Part shown: in pieces, positions 46,846 to 64,000 of the stretch
Layout of the letters: each line of letters opens with the position of its first letter
Position numbering within the stretch: position 1 is the first letter of the stretch
Notes under the pieces: model-generated
Seen by the model: only the letters and a program-made list of their open reading frames with translations
Database searches by the model: none
Told to the model about the DNA's origin: nothing
Translations under genes and position numbers: made by a program
Origin: Hyperoplus lanceolatus
Lineage: Eukaryota > Chordata > Actinopteri > Uranoscopiformes > Ammodytidae
Assembly (NCBI GenBank): GCA_026929865.2
Contig: CM049404.1
Span: 13,290,501 to 13,354,500, forward strand
DNA: 64,000 bases
Direction of reading: 5' to 3'

Positions 46846-49735
46846 GGATAGAGCCTAGATTATGTTCATTTTGATTGATTCCAAAGAATTTAGGGGAAGT
46901 TATAAATCACAGTCAGATATGTAGATATTTAATGGTGAGATGAAGACTGCTTTTTAAATCACTAGCAATACTAGAAGAAGAAGAAATCTATTTATTACTA
47001 TAGTGCTTTACACTCCTTGTGTCTTAGATTGAACTTGAATGTGTCGATGCCTTATGCAGATGTGTACACATTGATGTCGTACTGCTATGCACATGTTTTG
47101 GCTTTTAGCTGAGTTCCAGTTGAAATTTCTTCCTTTACAAATATTAATCATTTGTAGATTTGATCTTATTTATGTATCTTTGTAAAAAAAATGCCTTCAT
47201 GTACACATTCCCCTCAAAAAAATTATTTTTAACAAGGCATTTGAAGAGGCCTCTTTTTTAAAAGCATGAGATAATGATAAGTAAAAGCACATGTAAAAAA
47301 CGAAGCAAAAATATCTTGTTCAAGATAAAAATTATTTAACAAAATCAACGTTGATAATGGCTAATTTTAGTCTTTTACTCAGTGTAATAACGAGCAAGAA
47401 GCAACACATTGATCCACAGATGCATCCTTTCTCCATCCAGGAGCTGTTGTGTGTACTAGACATATAACCAATGTACATTCCTCCCTGCACAAGCCACTGA
47501 AATACTTACATCATTAAATCAAGGATTGAATTCTTAAATAGTAAACTTGTAGCTCAAATCAAAATTAAGAAAGCCATTGGAGCCCTGACACACACACATC
47601 TGACGTTTGATGGATCTGATTTTCAAATAATTCTATAAATCTTTGATTAATGCGAGAAAGACGAATCATTATAGTTTTAATTGTATTATTTTCTGTGGTG
47701 ATCAGACTAACAGAATTGCTACTATTTCAGCAAGCGCAAATGTGTAACATTTCAGATGTGTGATGCTGCAAGTGCTCAATTTTTATGTGTCCATCCATTT
47801 CCTAAATTATTGAGATTTTTTTACACCACTATGGTGACATTTCACATTCAGTATGTTTTTCTTTTTTTTTTCCATTATGTGAACATTTATATTGCCAAGG
47901 AGTATAAGGAGACTGCTTTGGGATTTTGTACGAAATGCATGACACTGTCAAAACACTGGAATGACCTCTGTAAAATGAAACGTGGATTGTTCGCCTTTTT
48001 CTATTTTATTTTATCGAAGCATAAACTAACTATTGTATTAGGCTTTTCAAATGCATACACAATATAGTATGAGATCGTAGATTCTTCATGGAGTACGGTT
48101 GATGTATATTTTCGGCAGTTTGTTTTCTAGCAGTTTTAGCACTTTGCATAAGTATGCCTTTGTTAATAACTAGCTGCCGTACGTTGACAGCCCTGTTACA
48201 GCACAGCCTCCATTCTGTTAAACTATGCAATGGTTGCAGTTGGGTCCACAGAGCAGCCTCATGTCTTGACAATGTGATCTCCTGATGAATTAGTCTCAAA
48301 CAGTATCAGAGTAATTTACTTTTTGATTGATTTAAGTGCCTTACTGTTGTTCCCTGTTAGCCTGTTGATGTAAGACGAGTTGTAGACAATGATGCAACAT
48401 TTTGTTGATGTTTATACTGGTGTTTGGTGCTTTATGGATTCACTGAAGCATGTCAAGGTGCATTAGAAAAGCAGTAGGAATGGGCCTTTTGTCAGCAAAG
48501 ATAATATTTTATGCCTTTCAGGGGGTTAACGTTTTTTTATTATTGTGGAACCCTAAAGTGTTCAGTATGAAATTAATAAATAAGGCATTATTTAACAAAT
48601 AATTATTAAAGATAAAAGAGTAAACTATGTAAATAAACCAAGGAATTCTTAAATCATTTGATGAAATAATGGTTATTATGTGTACATACAGCAACACAAA
48701 GCTGCTAGAACGGCTTGTTATATTTCACTTGTTTATTCTTATGTCTTATTTATTTATTTAATATTGAACACGTGCATTTTGTTTTATCTCTATAAAGGCT
48801 TGTGTTTCCAAAATTGTACAGAATTTTCAGTATCATTTCGAGGCTAGTGTGTATGTAGTTCAAAGTGATAACTGCCAAAATGTTTTGCCAAAATGAGATT
48901 TACAAAAGTTTTCTACGACAACATATATACGTAGCATTTTTTAACAGCTTAATGCGTATGCACCTCTGTCGGTGGTGTCTATCCTCCAAGCAGTACCTTG
49001 AAACATGATGCCAGTCTGGCCAGAAAACCAAAAAAGTCAAGATCAGGATCCACATAGCTTTTTCCAGAGCTTTCCATCTCCTCTTGCAGTCGTCATCAGC
49101 AGACGGAGATAGCTCTGCTGTCATCTTGTGACAGTGAAGTAGTATTGAACGTCTGTCCTTGAAAGACTTTGAGATGTTGAAGAAAGCCTGGGACAAGTTA
49201 GTGGGTGGATCTTAGGTTGAGATTATTATGTATTAGGTGAATAACAACTTCAGTGGACTGCAGAACGGCCCTAAGGTTCCCACTACCGAGCCCTGATAGT
49301 GCATTATACAAAGGCCAATAACATTGCCCTTTGACTGAACCCAGATAAGCTGTTTTTTTTATGTAGATAAATCATCTAAACCCCAAATGTGACTGGTTAG
49401 AAGGAACAACAACATCACATATTATGGTGGTTGCAAACGTATTTAAAGCAATCACTACTAGACTGAATTCTCATAATGAATCTTCCAGGTGATAATTCTT
49501 CTGGCACATTCTGGGCAAACCACTAATGAAGAACGGTCTTTTCTGCTCCTCCTTATTCCTGTGGTTCACACAGGCCGCGGCCTCTGCTGATGTACTGTTC
49601 TTATTGTTACACTTTATATGAGATGAATGTAGCAATAGTTAGTGTACGCACTGGTTTCAGATTAGTAAACTCAATTGTTACTCAATGTGGAAATACTATC
49701 ATGTGAGAAATATTAAAAGTTTTATTTCAATGTCT
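46441..49735 (+). other. MITF 3' UTR (approximate end)
   Basis: AT-rich non-coding sequence follows the stop. AATAAA occurs at 48575-48580 and 48632-48637. ATTAAA at 49712-49717 is followed by a T/GT-rich stretch typical of a cleavage site. A UTR of 2-3.3 kb is in line with mammalian MITF, but the true end is not provable from sequence. Confidence 0.45.
46674..46712. repeat. (AT)n tract in MITF 3' UTR
   Basis: AT repeat about 235 bp after the stop codon. A second run lies at 46819-46845, so the transcript carries two AU-repeat hairpin-prone tracts. Confidence 0.9.
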
Positions 49736-50816
49736 GTTGAGCATGTGTTTTTCTTCCTTAAACATCTCATTTCAAATAACTTTGGAGGCAATGTAAAAAT
49801 ACTTACATGAAATTCCTGGTTTTTATGAAATACATTTTGATTTACTTTAACACCCCCTATTTAGCATTCATAAGCAGTATACACATATTAACTACATGGT
49901 TTATAACACAGTTTAAAGTAGATATAGCATATGACTGTTTAAAATGGTTATAATGTATTTGACAACAATTATAACCTATATGAGTAATATTTTATATTAT
50001 TACAACTTTGTTTTACATTGTCATTCATATATTGTCATAGCCCAGCCTCCACTTATGGGTGACCACAGAAGGAATTAAATCTGTTAACAAATAAATTCAC
50101 AAAGAGAACTGCATCGTATGCTGCTTATTAAGCATTGGGCCTTTTGGTTGAAAAAAATAGTCATAAAAAACTATAAATAAAAAATAAATCGCATTTTGCA
50201 TGTATTTACTAAGCTCGTAAAGGAAAAAAATGTTGTCTTTTATGATACCTGCGCATCCAATCCTGAGCAGAGGGATTCAGAAGGAACTTGAGAAGGTTGT
50301 GCAACAGGGCGTGAATGGGGGCCAGCATGGGTTAGGCGGTTATGTATGATGTTGTGCTACTTGTTAGCTGTCTGCAGCTATGATGAGGGACATGTTGTTG
50401 ATGCTAACAACCACCACATAAAGAAACACGACACCCTGCGCATAACATACTGTAGTTCAGCTATTTGGTTTATATAATATCTTAAGTAAGTACAATCAAT
50501 TGTAATGCAAAACCCACTGATAAAAAAAATAAAACATACAGAATAATTTATTACAAGGAATTACAAAGGGAATCCTTATTTAGAGGAAGATATCAATCTA
50601 TTTCCATTCTTTACAAATCAACTTGGTGTCAACTCATTTGGCAATCATGGCTTTAACATAACCGACAATCATTTATTTGAAAAAGTTACCCACTAAGCTT
50701 TAACGCACATTCCACAGCATTCAATTTTTTTTTTAAGATTTTAAGTTTGTCATATTGTTTGAAACTCATTGTGTTTCCAGGTCAGACGTGAAAGGCCCAA
50801 CCCAGCGGGGTTCGGC
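49736..50816. other. Intergenic, downstream of MITF
   Basis: AT-rich DNA without a recognisable gene or repeat. MITF and the MDFIC2-like gene are convergent, so no promoter is expected here. Confidence 0.5.
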
Positions 50817-51404
50817 GCGGTGAAATTGGTTTTATATTCGACATATACGTCTATTTTCCAGGGTTGTAACTGTAATAGCGTCATGAAAACCGCACCAAAC
50901 TCCTCCAGAATGGTATTATTATGTACAGAAGACTAAGACTGACATTTCACAGGCTTGATCAACTCACCAAAATCAGCGAGTCTCGCGAAAGATCAAAGAA
51001 ACCCATGGACATATAAAGAAGAAGAAACCGCGCCGAATATACTTTTTAGTGCCATACGGCAGCGGACTGCTTAGGGACCGTCGCAACAGTGCAACGTCTT
51101 TTCTTTCTATTCTTAATAACTCACTGGAAATTCATCCTATCAACACCAAACCACTTCTGTTGTGTTTATGAACTCATTTAGTTCCCACAACCCTTTGTTT
51201 TAAAGAAAAACCTTTGAATTTTTTTTAAAAAGGGAAAAGTATTCAGTGCGCATATTGGGTTCATATTTAAGGATTTTATTTTGTAATAGCTCCCTTGTTT
51301 TTATATATATCAACACCAAACCACTTCTGATGTGTTTATTAAATGTCGATTTTTAACCTGCTATCGGTGTATGAATGTGTGTGCAATTGGTAACGTGTAA
51401 ACGG

Positions 51405-51474
51405 GAACAGGTCTCCCTTGTAAAAGAGTCTCCGGTCTCAATGGGATTTACCTGTATAAATAAAGGTTAAAAAA
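51405..51474 (+). repeat. 3' tail of a non-LTR retroposon inside the fold-back core
   Basis: GGTCTCCCTTGTAAAAGAG, TCTCAATGGGATTTACCTG and AAATAAAGGTTAAA in sequence are the familiar end of a fish non-LTR element. Family is from memory. Confidence 0.5.
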
Positions 51475-52938
51475 ATCATTGTGTAGGTTCCACAGCCCTT
51501 TATTTTCAAGAGAAACCTTTTCTATTTTTTTTAAAGGCAAAAGTAGTCAGTGCGTATATTGTGGTCATATTTAAGGCTTTTATTTTGTAATAGCTCCCTT
51601 GTTTTAGTAGATATCAACACTAAACCGCTTCTGATGTGTTCACAAACTCATTGTAGAGTTCCCACAACCCTTTATTTAAAAAAAAACATTTAAATTCTTT
51701 TAAATGCATATGTAGTCAGTGCATACTGTATATTGCATTCATCTTTAAGGCTTTTATTTTGTAATAGCTCACTGGTAATTATAGATATCAACACCAAACC
51801 ACATTTGATGTGTTCATTAACTCATTGTGGAGTTCCCACAGCCCTTTATTTTCAAGAAAAACCTTTAAAAAAATGTGAGGCATCAGTAGTCATATGTAAG
51901 GCTTTTATTTTTTAATAGCTCAATTGCTCAGTTTCCACACCCGTTTGGTTTTCAGAAAAACCTTTACAAGAGTTTTAAACGGAATAAGTAATCAGTTTGT
52001 AAATTTGATTCTTACTTAAGGTGTTTATTTTTTAATAACTCACTTGTATTTCAACATTTCAGCACCAAACCACTTATTGTGTGTTAATTGACTTTATTTT
52101 ATTTGCACACATTCATTAAAATATACAACAATACATCATAAAACTCAATAAAATTAAGAGAAAGGAGTGGAAGTTCAGAAACCCGTAGGGGCTTATAAGG
52201 GAATCTCAACAGGTCATAAAAAAAGAAAAAAATATTTACAGGTTAAAACTCAACTTCATGAAAAATACAATATGATATTAACCTACCAGTCAGAAAAAAA
52301 AAAGAATTTTTTTTTTACATAATTTCAATAACTGACATCGATCAGAATATTTATACACTGAGCACAGTTTTTCTTTTAGATTCTTTCTGTATATAGGTAA
52401 GTGCATGAGTATTCTATTGTATGACACCTCTGTATTTTAAGTGCTGCCCTCTGGTGATAAAACAAGGAGCATGCAACAATGATCTCATTATGAGGCCATA
52501 AAAAAAAGTTTTTTCTTGAAAATAAAGGGCTGTGGGAACTTCACAGTGAGTTCATGAACACAACAGAATTGGTTTGGTGTTGATAACTATAAAAAACAGT
52601 AAAACGAGCCTTAAATATGGATGCAATATAAACACTGAATACTTTTCCCTTTAAAAAAAAATCAAAGGTTTTTCTTTAAAACAAAGGGTTGTGGGAACTA
52701 AATGAGTTCATAAACACAACAGAAGTGATTTGGTGTTGATAGGATGAATTTCCAGTGAGTTATTAAGAATAGAAAAAAAAGACGTTGCACTTTTGCGACG
52801 GTCCCTAAGCAGTCCGCTGCCGTATGGCACTAAAAAGTATATTCGGCGTGGTTTCTCTGATCTTTCGCGAGACTCGCTGAGTTTGGTGAGTTGATCAAGC
52901 CTGTGAAATGTCAGTCTTAGTCTTCTGTACATAATAAT

Positions 52939-53312
52939 TAGCCTGGTACTACCAAACCATCGTACTTCATTTCATTTGTACAGAAGGTCTGGCAGTGCTG
53001 TAATTGGCAAACGTTCACTCATGGAGGCGGGTGTCTGTTAAAGTTTAAAACTATTGGATCTGCCCAGTGCCACTCTGGATTAGCCAACCAATCGCATAAC
53101 GTTTGGTCGTCACGTGTGTCATGAGCCGGCTTCTGGCAACTGAAACTGGAGCGCGACTTCGACGTCATCGTTCTCAGCCACTCGCTCTGTTCGCTGATTG
53201 GACCGGCTGTCGAATCTCCAGCAAAACTGGGAAATGGGCTGTACACCCAGACTGACTACTGAAGGGAAAATAAAATTTAGCCGGAAGTAGGCGGGCGGGC
53301 GGAGCCAGGCTA
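52939..53312. mobile_element. Interspersed DNA transposon (TAGCCTGG family), copy 2
   Basis: 374 bp with ends TAGCCTGG and CCAGGCTA, flanked by CATAATAAT on both sides (52930-52938 and 53313-53321). The opposite arm of the surrounding palindrome carries the uninterrupted site ATTATTATG (50915-50923, the reverse complement), which proves an insertion with a 9-bp duplication. Inverse orientation to copy 1 at 28.2 kb. Confidence 0.9.
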
Positions 53313-53429
53313 CATAATAATACCATTCTGGAGGAAATTGGTGCGGTTTTCGTGACGCTAATGCAGTTACAACCCCGGAAAATAGACGAATGTCGAATAT
53401 AAAACCAATCTCACCCCGGTGCGGGGGCC

Positions 53430-53695
53430 TCAGTGATAGCACATCTCTGACATCTCCATGGCCAGCTCCATAAGTTCTCCCACGTCCTGACAGGAGCCAC
53501 AGCAGGTACAGTCCAGTTCCAGATTGCAATTGCAGCAATCCTTCCCCTGTTGGTCTCTCTCGGCAGCGGACGCTGCAATGTATCTGTACGAGGGGAAGCA
53601 GCGGCTCACGGCCCTCTCACACGTCGCCGGTAGCAAAACCATTAACTCGTGGAAACGACAGTGCAGACAGGCGAGCAGAAGTCCTGCACAGTCAT
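53430..53695 (-). CDS. mdfic2: MDFIC2-like exon 3 (Cys-rich C-terminus)
   Basis: 88 codons including the TGA stop, after a TATCTATAG acceptor. Carries all of the Cys-rich domain. The stop lies within about 10 bp of the fold-back element, so the 3' UTR must run into that repeat. Confidence 0.72.
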
Positions 53696-54703
53696 CTATA
53701 GATAGTGACCGAGAGAACAGAAGAAGACCAAGAGAAGAAAGATGAGCGAAAATGCTTAGGGTGAAGTTGATGTCATCTGATTTCTGAGCTGAAATCCACT
53801 AGGCTACAGTCTGCAGTCTGTAGGCCTACCTACGAATAATGTATAAAATATAAGAGGGGGGAATGACCAGAATATTTTTTACTTATTTCTGCCCCTTTTG
53901 GACATGAATGATATTATTTCAGTTGCTTATTAATTGCTGAGAATAGTTTTATTTTTGTTTGTATTGCTAAATAAGTTTTACTTTGTGTTTGTATTATTTT
54001 AACATGTTCAATAACTTGACTAGGTAAAAAAATAAAATAAACAACACCTCCAGTGTCCGGCTGGTATGAATAATCAGAGGAGAAAGGACTGCTGCTGTTC
54101 TTAAACTTGTCAGAACACATGGAGAAGCTGGATCCACCCCATTCACTGGAGCAGGGATTTGGTACTTGGGTGTCCACCACCTTGTCTGGTTCTTGCTCCA
54201 GGATTGTGCTCAGTCTGCGTCCCCCACTGGCCAACATCTTCTTTCTTGATGGGGAGGCCGTTACTGGCTTTGAAACGCTTCCTTTGAAAGGTTGATAAAA
54301 ACAATAGAGGGAATAGTTTGGAGGGAAAAAAGTTACTTATGTTGAAAAGGAAGAAAAAAAATACAGTGTGGGTTCAGCACCCAGCCTTGCTAGTTACTGC
54401 GATCCTCCATGAGGCAGTTTAAATAATTCAGATCTAGCCATTAACATGCAGCATGTCAAGGAGGTGAGACTTCCAGTGTACACTGGAGGAGGCTTGCTCA
54501 ATACAATGTCAATGATTTGATTTGCAAGCTTTTTATTTTGATCTAGTTTCCTGTATTGAATCAGACAAACATATTCTGTACTGTGTGAAAATATACTCCC
54601 CCACATCTATCAAACATGCCTCCCTTTCCACTCCCTCACTTCATTTAAATTGTGTTTTACAATAACTTCATCCAAGCTGCAATTAGCTAAATCAGACATT
54701 GAG

Positions 54704-54740
<37 letters not shown>

Positions 54741-54832
54741 CCCCACCACCTACCATCAGACAAAAGGTCCCCAAGGTTCTCAGGCTCAATACAATCCTCA
54801 TCATTTACAGGAAGCTTAGTAGGAGTTGTCAT
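53430..54832 (-). CDS. mdfic2: MDFIC2-like (MyoD family inhibitor domain) gene, 3 coding exons
   Basis: Three exons join in frame to 192 residues: MTTPTKLPVNDED start, a polar middle (SPSRKKMLASGGRRLSTILE, then SSFSMCSDKFKN), and a cysteine-rich C-terminus with DDCAGLLLACLHCRF and CNLELDCTCCGSCQDVGELM, ending EMCYH. MDFI-family proteins end in a Cys-rich domain of the form DCC-x-H-x-LACLFCEF ... DCGI-DACC-S-DCLEIC-ECC and sequester bHLH and other transcription factors. The spacing fits, though many cysteines of the family are replaced. Human MDFIC2 lies between MITF and FOXP1, as here. Homology is moderate; the synteny and clean splicing carry much of the weight. Confidence 0.72.
54048..54281 (-). 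CDS. mdfic2: MDFIC2-like exon 2
   Basis: 234 bp open in one frame, SVSKPVTASPSRKKMLASGG to SDYSYQPDTG, with a CTTTCAAAG acceptor (weak pyrimidine tract) and GTGTTG donor. Phases fit both neighbours. Confidence 0.7.
54706..54741. repeat. (AAC)n microsatellite
   Basis: Twelve AAC units, just inside the intron after the MDFIC2-like first coding exon. Confidence 0.96.
54754..54832 (-). CDS. mdfic2: MDFIC2-like exon 1 (start)
   Basis: MTTPTKLPVNDEDCIEPENL and GDLLSD, then a split Gly codon and GTAGGT donor. TGCATTAG sits right before the ATG, so this is probably an internal exon whose upstream partner is 5' UTR. The intron after it begins near an AAC repeat. Confidence 0.68.
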
Positions 54833-55914
54833 CTAATGCAGAGAGATAATACACATGGTGTGGGACACACATAAAAAGCACTACTTGAATAATAGTATTA
54901 TAATTGAACTGAACTTCACTAAAGACATTCACAGCAATAACTCATTATTGTAACATCCTGTTTTTGTTAAAAAGAATCATGCAAGAAATGCTTCCCCCCA
55001 AAGTATCAGTATACCGAGGTTGAAAATGAGCAAAACAAGGATTCCTTTTGAATGATTTCTGCCAAATAATTTACTTGTAGGATTACCTGTCTGTGCTGAT
55101 TGAATGTGTGATCCGTAGCATCTGTGGCTGTGAACCCCTCTGAGCTTGAAGCCTGGGGCGCCTCCTGTCATCATGCACACACCCACACTGTGAGCACCCT
55201 CCACATGGATCAATACTAGCTACTCAGGAAGCCTGACTCCAAGTGTGTGATGGCATAATGCACAGAGGGTTCATTCAATTATGGCAATATATCAGTAGGA
55301 AGTCAAGCAAGGCCACACATCAAACACCTAGATGTAGCAAGCAATGATAAGACAAAACTTGCATCAAATGATCTTAACACAATGTATTGCATCAAACATC
55401 ACACTGGATTGTAGTTGGTGTAGGTATACCACATCTGCTGTAAGATTACTAAGGCAGTTGATTACTTATTTTTTTTAAATGTTGTATTACAATTTTTTCA
55501 GAAATGTTTGAATACATACTCAAATGTACTACTAAAATGTTTCGATATAGACCACTGAGATTTTTTTTTTAAATAATGGCTGTTAAAGATAGTTGTATAA
55601 GAGAGATGTACAGACGCAAACAGACACAGTTTAGTAAAATAAACACCTTCATGTACATTTTGAAAGCAAAATAGGCTAAAATCTCAAAATTGACGTTGAA
55701 TTGATGTTTCTGCCTACAGTGTCTCGCCGTAAAATGGACGTACCGCAATACCATAGAGTAAAGCTGGCCACCTAGACCATTTGCTTTTATTTCATTATAT
55801 TGCTTTAGCAAGTCATTGTTTGACTGAAAGAAGAGCTGCCTTAACAGGTCAAAACTAACCTCTCATGCTTACCTCCGATCATCAAACTAAATCAAACACA
55901 TAGACTTTATACAC
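54833..55914. other. Intergenic between FOXP1 3' end and MDFIC2-like gene
   Basis: No coding sequence recognised. FOXP1 lies upstream on the same strand, so the MDFIC2-like promoter is probably here. Confidence 0.5.
55087..55165 (-). other. Possible 5' UTR exon of the MDFIC2-like gene
   Basis: On the minus strand a relatively GC-balanced stretch ends at CAGACAG with a GTAATC donor, upstream of the ATG exon. Its own small reading frame would not join the next exon in phase, so if real it is non-coding. Weak. Confidence 0.25.
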
Positions 55915-56337
55915 ATTTATCATGAGGAATTTATTATTTATAGAGATGCATTTGTTTACAATAATGGTAAATCTATATGATCTACTCCTATAAGCTAAAA
56001 TCGAGCGACTTCATCGATGTCCGTGAAAGGGGTGAAAAAGGCCGACAGTTATAAAGAAGCAACATGTTCTTTTCATCAGTTGATTATAACTTACATACAA
56101 ATATATCCGATCATGTTGGCAGTGAACAGATTCATCTTTAAAGCAATATTTTTTTTGAAATTCCTCTACAAATTTATATATTTTGACTAAAATATAATCA
56201 GGTAGTGTGACCCCAGTATAGCATAAAGTAGCCATAGATCAGGGGAAATAACTTTTCATTGTGAAGTGCTAACTACTTATGTTCCCTTTCCTTTGGCTTC
56301 TCTGCTCATCATGGTCCTCTTGCGTACAGATATATCG

Positions 56338-56372
<35 letters not shown>

Positions 56373-56575
56373 CAGACAGTTTCACAAATGTGTTTTTTGT
56401 GATGTCCCTCTACTGTACAGAAAGCTAGATTAAGTAAATACGAACAAAAAACCCCCCCCCCCCCCTTTAAGTGGAGAGTGTTTGGTTACGTGGATGAAGC
56501 TGTCAGGTTTTTTTTTTTTTTGGAATACAAAGTGTGAGTGTGAGTGAAGCGGCCTGGCAGTGGAGGACTTCACAG
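55915..56575 (-). other. FOXP1 3' UTR (approximate end)
   Basis: Follows the stop at 56576. AATAAA on the minus strand lies at 55930-55935. The stretch holds a 28-base A run (56338-56365, U in the transcript) and a C run near 56452-56465. FOXP genes often have longer UTRs, so the end is a guess. Confidence 0.35.

Positions 56576-64000
<7,425 letters not shown>

Larger units (their letters stand above)
50817..53423. repeat. 2.6 kb fold-back element with internal tandem repeats
   Basis: The left arm (about 50817-51235) is inverted in the right arm (about 52660-53420, excluding an inserted 374-bp element). Paired strings include GGTTTTATATTCGACAT/ATGTCGAATATAAAACC, CCATACGGCAGCGGACTGCT/AGCAGTCCGCTGCCGTATGG and CAACACCAAACCACTTC/GGTTTGGTGTTG. 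The core holds repeated blocks starting CAACACCAAACC at about 51141, 51311, 51615, 51788 and 52061, with inverse copies near 52573 and 52728. No coding capacity seen. Confidence 0.9.

Noticed and set aside
49900..52100. Possible bacterial-type or CRISPR-like regularly spaced repeats in the 51-52 kb array
   Set aside because: Spacing is irregular, units are diverged and lie inside a eukaryotic fold-back element; not a CRISPR array.
55087..55213. Coding extension MMTGGAPGFKLRG upstream of the MDFIC2-like gene
   Set aside because: Its donor leaves phase 1 while the next exon needs phase 0, so it cannot extend the protein; kept only as a weak 5' UTR candidate.

Overview
The window is vertebrate nuclear DNA, almost certainly from a teleost fish. 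Coding sequence is split into short exons with GT/AG introns. The introns carry long CA, AT, AAT and GATA-type microsatellites and several small DNA transposons of fish type. Read by hand, the exons join in frame into four genes: FRMD4B (minus, left edge), MITF (plus, centre), an MDFIC2-like gene (minus) and FOXP1 (minus, right edge). This order and orientation match my recollection of human chromosome 3p14-p13, which supports each call.

Layout. 1364-7540: eleven 5' coding exons of FRMD4B, covering an N-terminal leader, FERM lobes F1 and F2 and the start of F3; the rest lies beyond position 1. 7541-19854: intergenic DNA between the divergent FRMD4B and MITF genes, with no coding sequence recognised. 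19855-46440: the complete MITF coding region, with three alternative first exons (1A, 1H, 1M), the shared exon 1B and exons 2-9, followed by a long 3' UTR to roughly 48.6-49.7 kb. 50.8-53.4 kb: a 2.6 kb fold-back (palindromic) element with internal tandem repeats, itself hit by a smaller transposon. 53430-54832: a three-exon MDFIC2-like gene whose stop codon sits against the fold-back element. 56576-64000: the 3' part of FOXP1 (glutamine-rich region, C2H2 finger, leucine zipper, forkhead, acidic tail), continuing past the right edge.

Biology. FRMD4B is a FERM-domain scaffold. MITF is a bHLH-leucine-zipper transcription factor; its alternative first exons serve pigment-cell (M), heart-type (H) and widely expressed (A) isoforms. 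MDFIC2-like belongs to the MyoD-family-inhibitor family of cysteine-rich regulators. FOXP1 is a forkhead repressor. They are neighbours by conserved synteny and do not form an operon. The main observations are that one fish MITF locus keeps A-, H- and M-type first exons together, and that the fold-back element preserves the empty site of a transposon inserted in its other arm.
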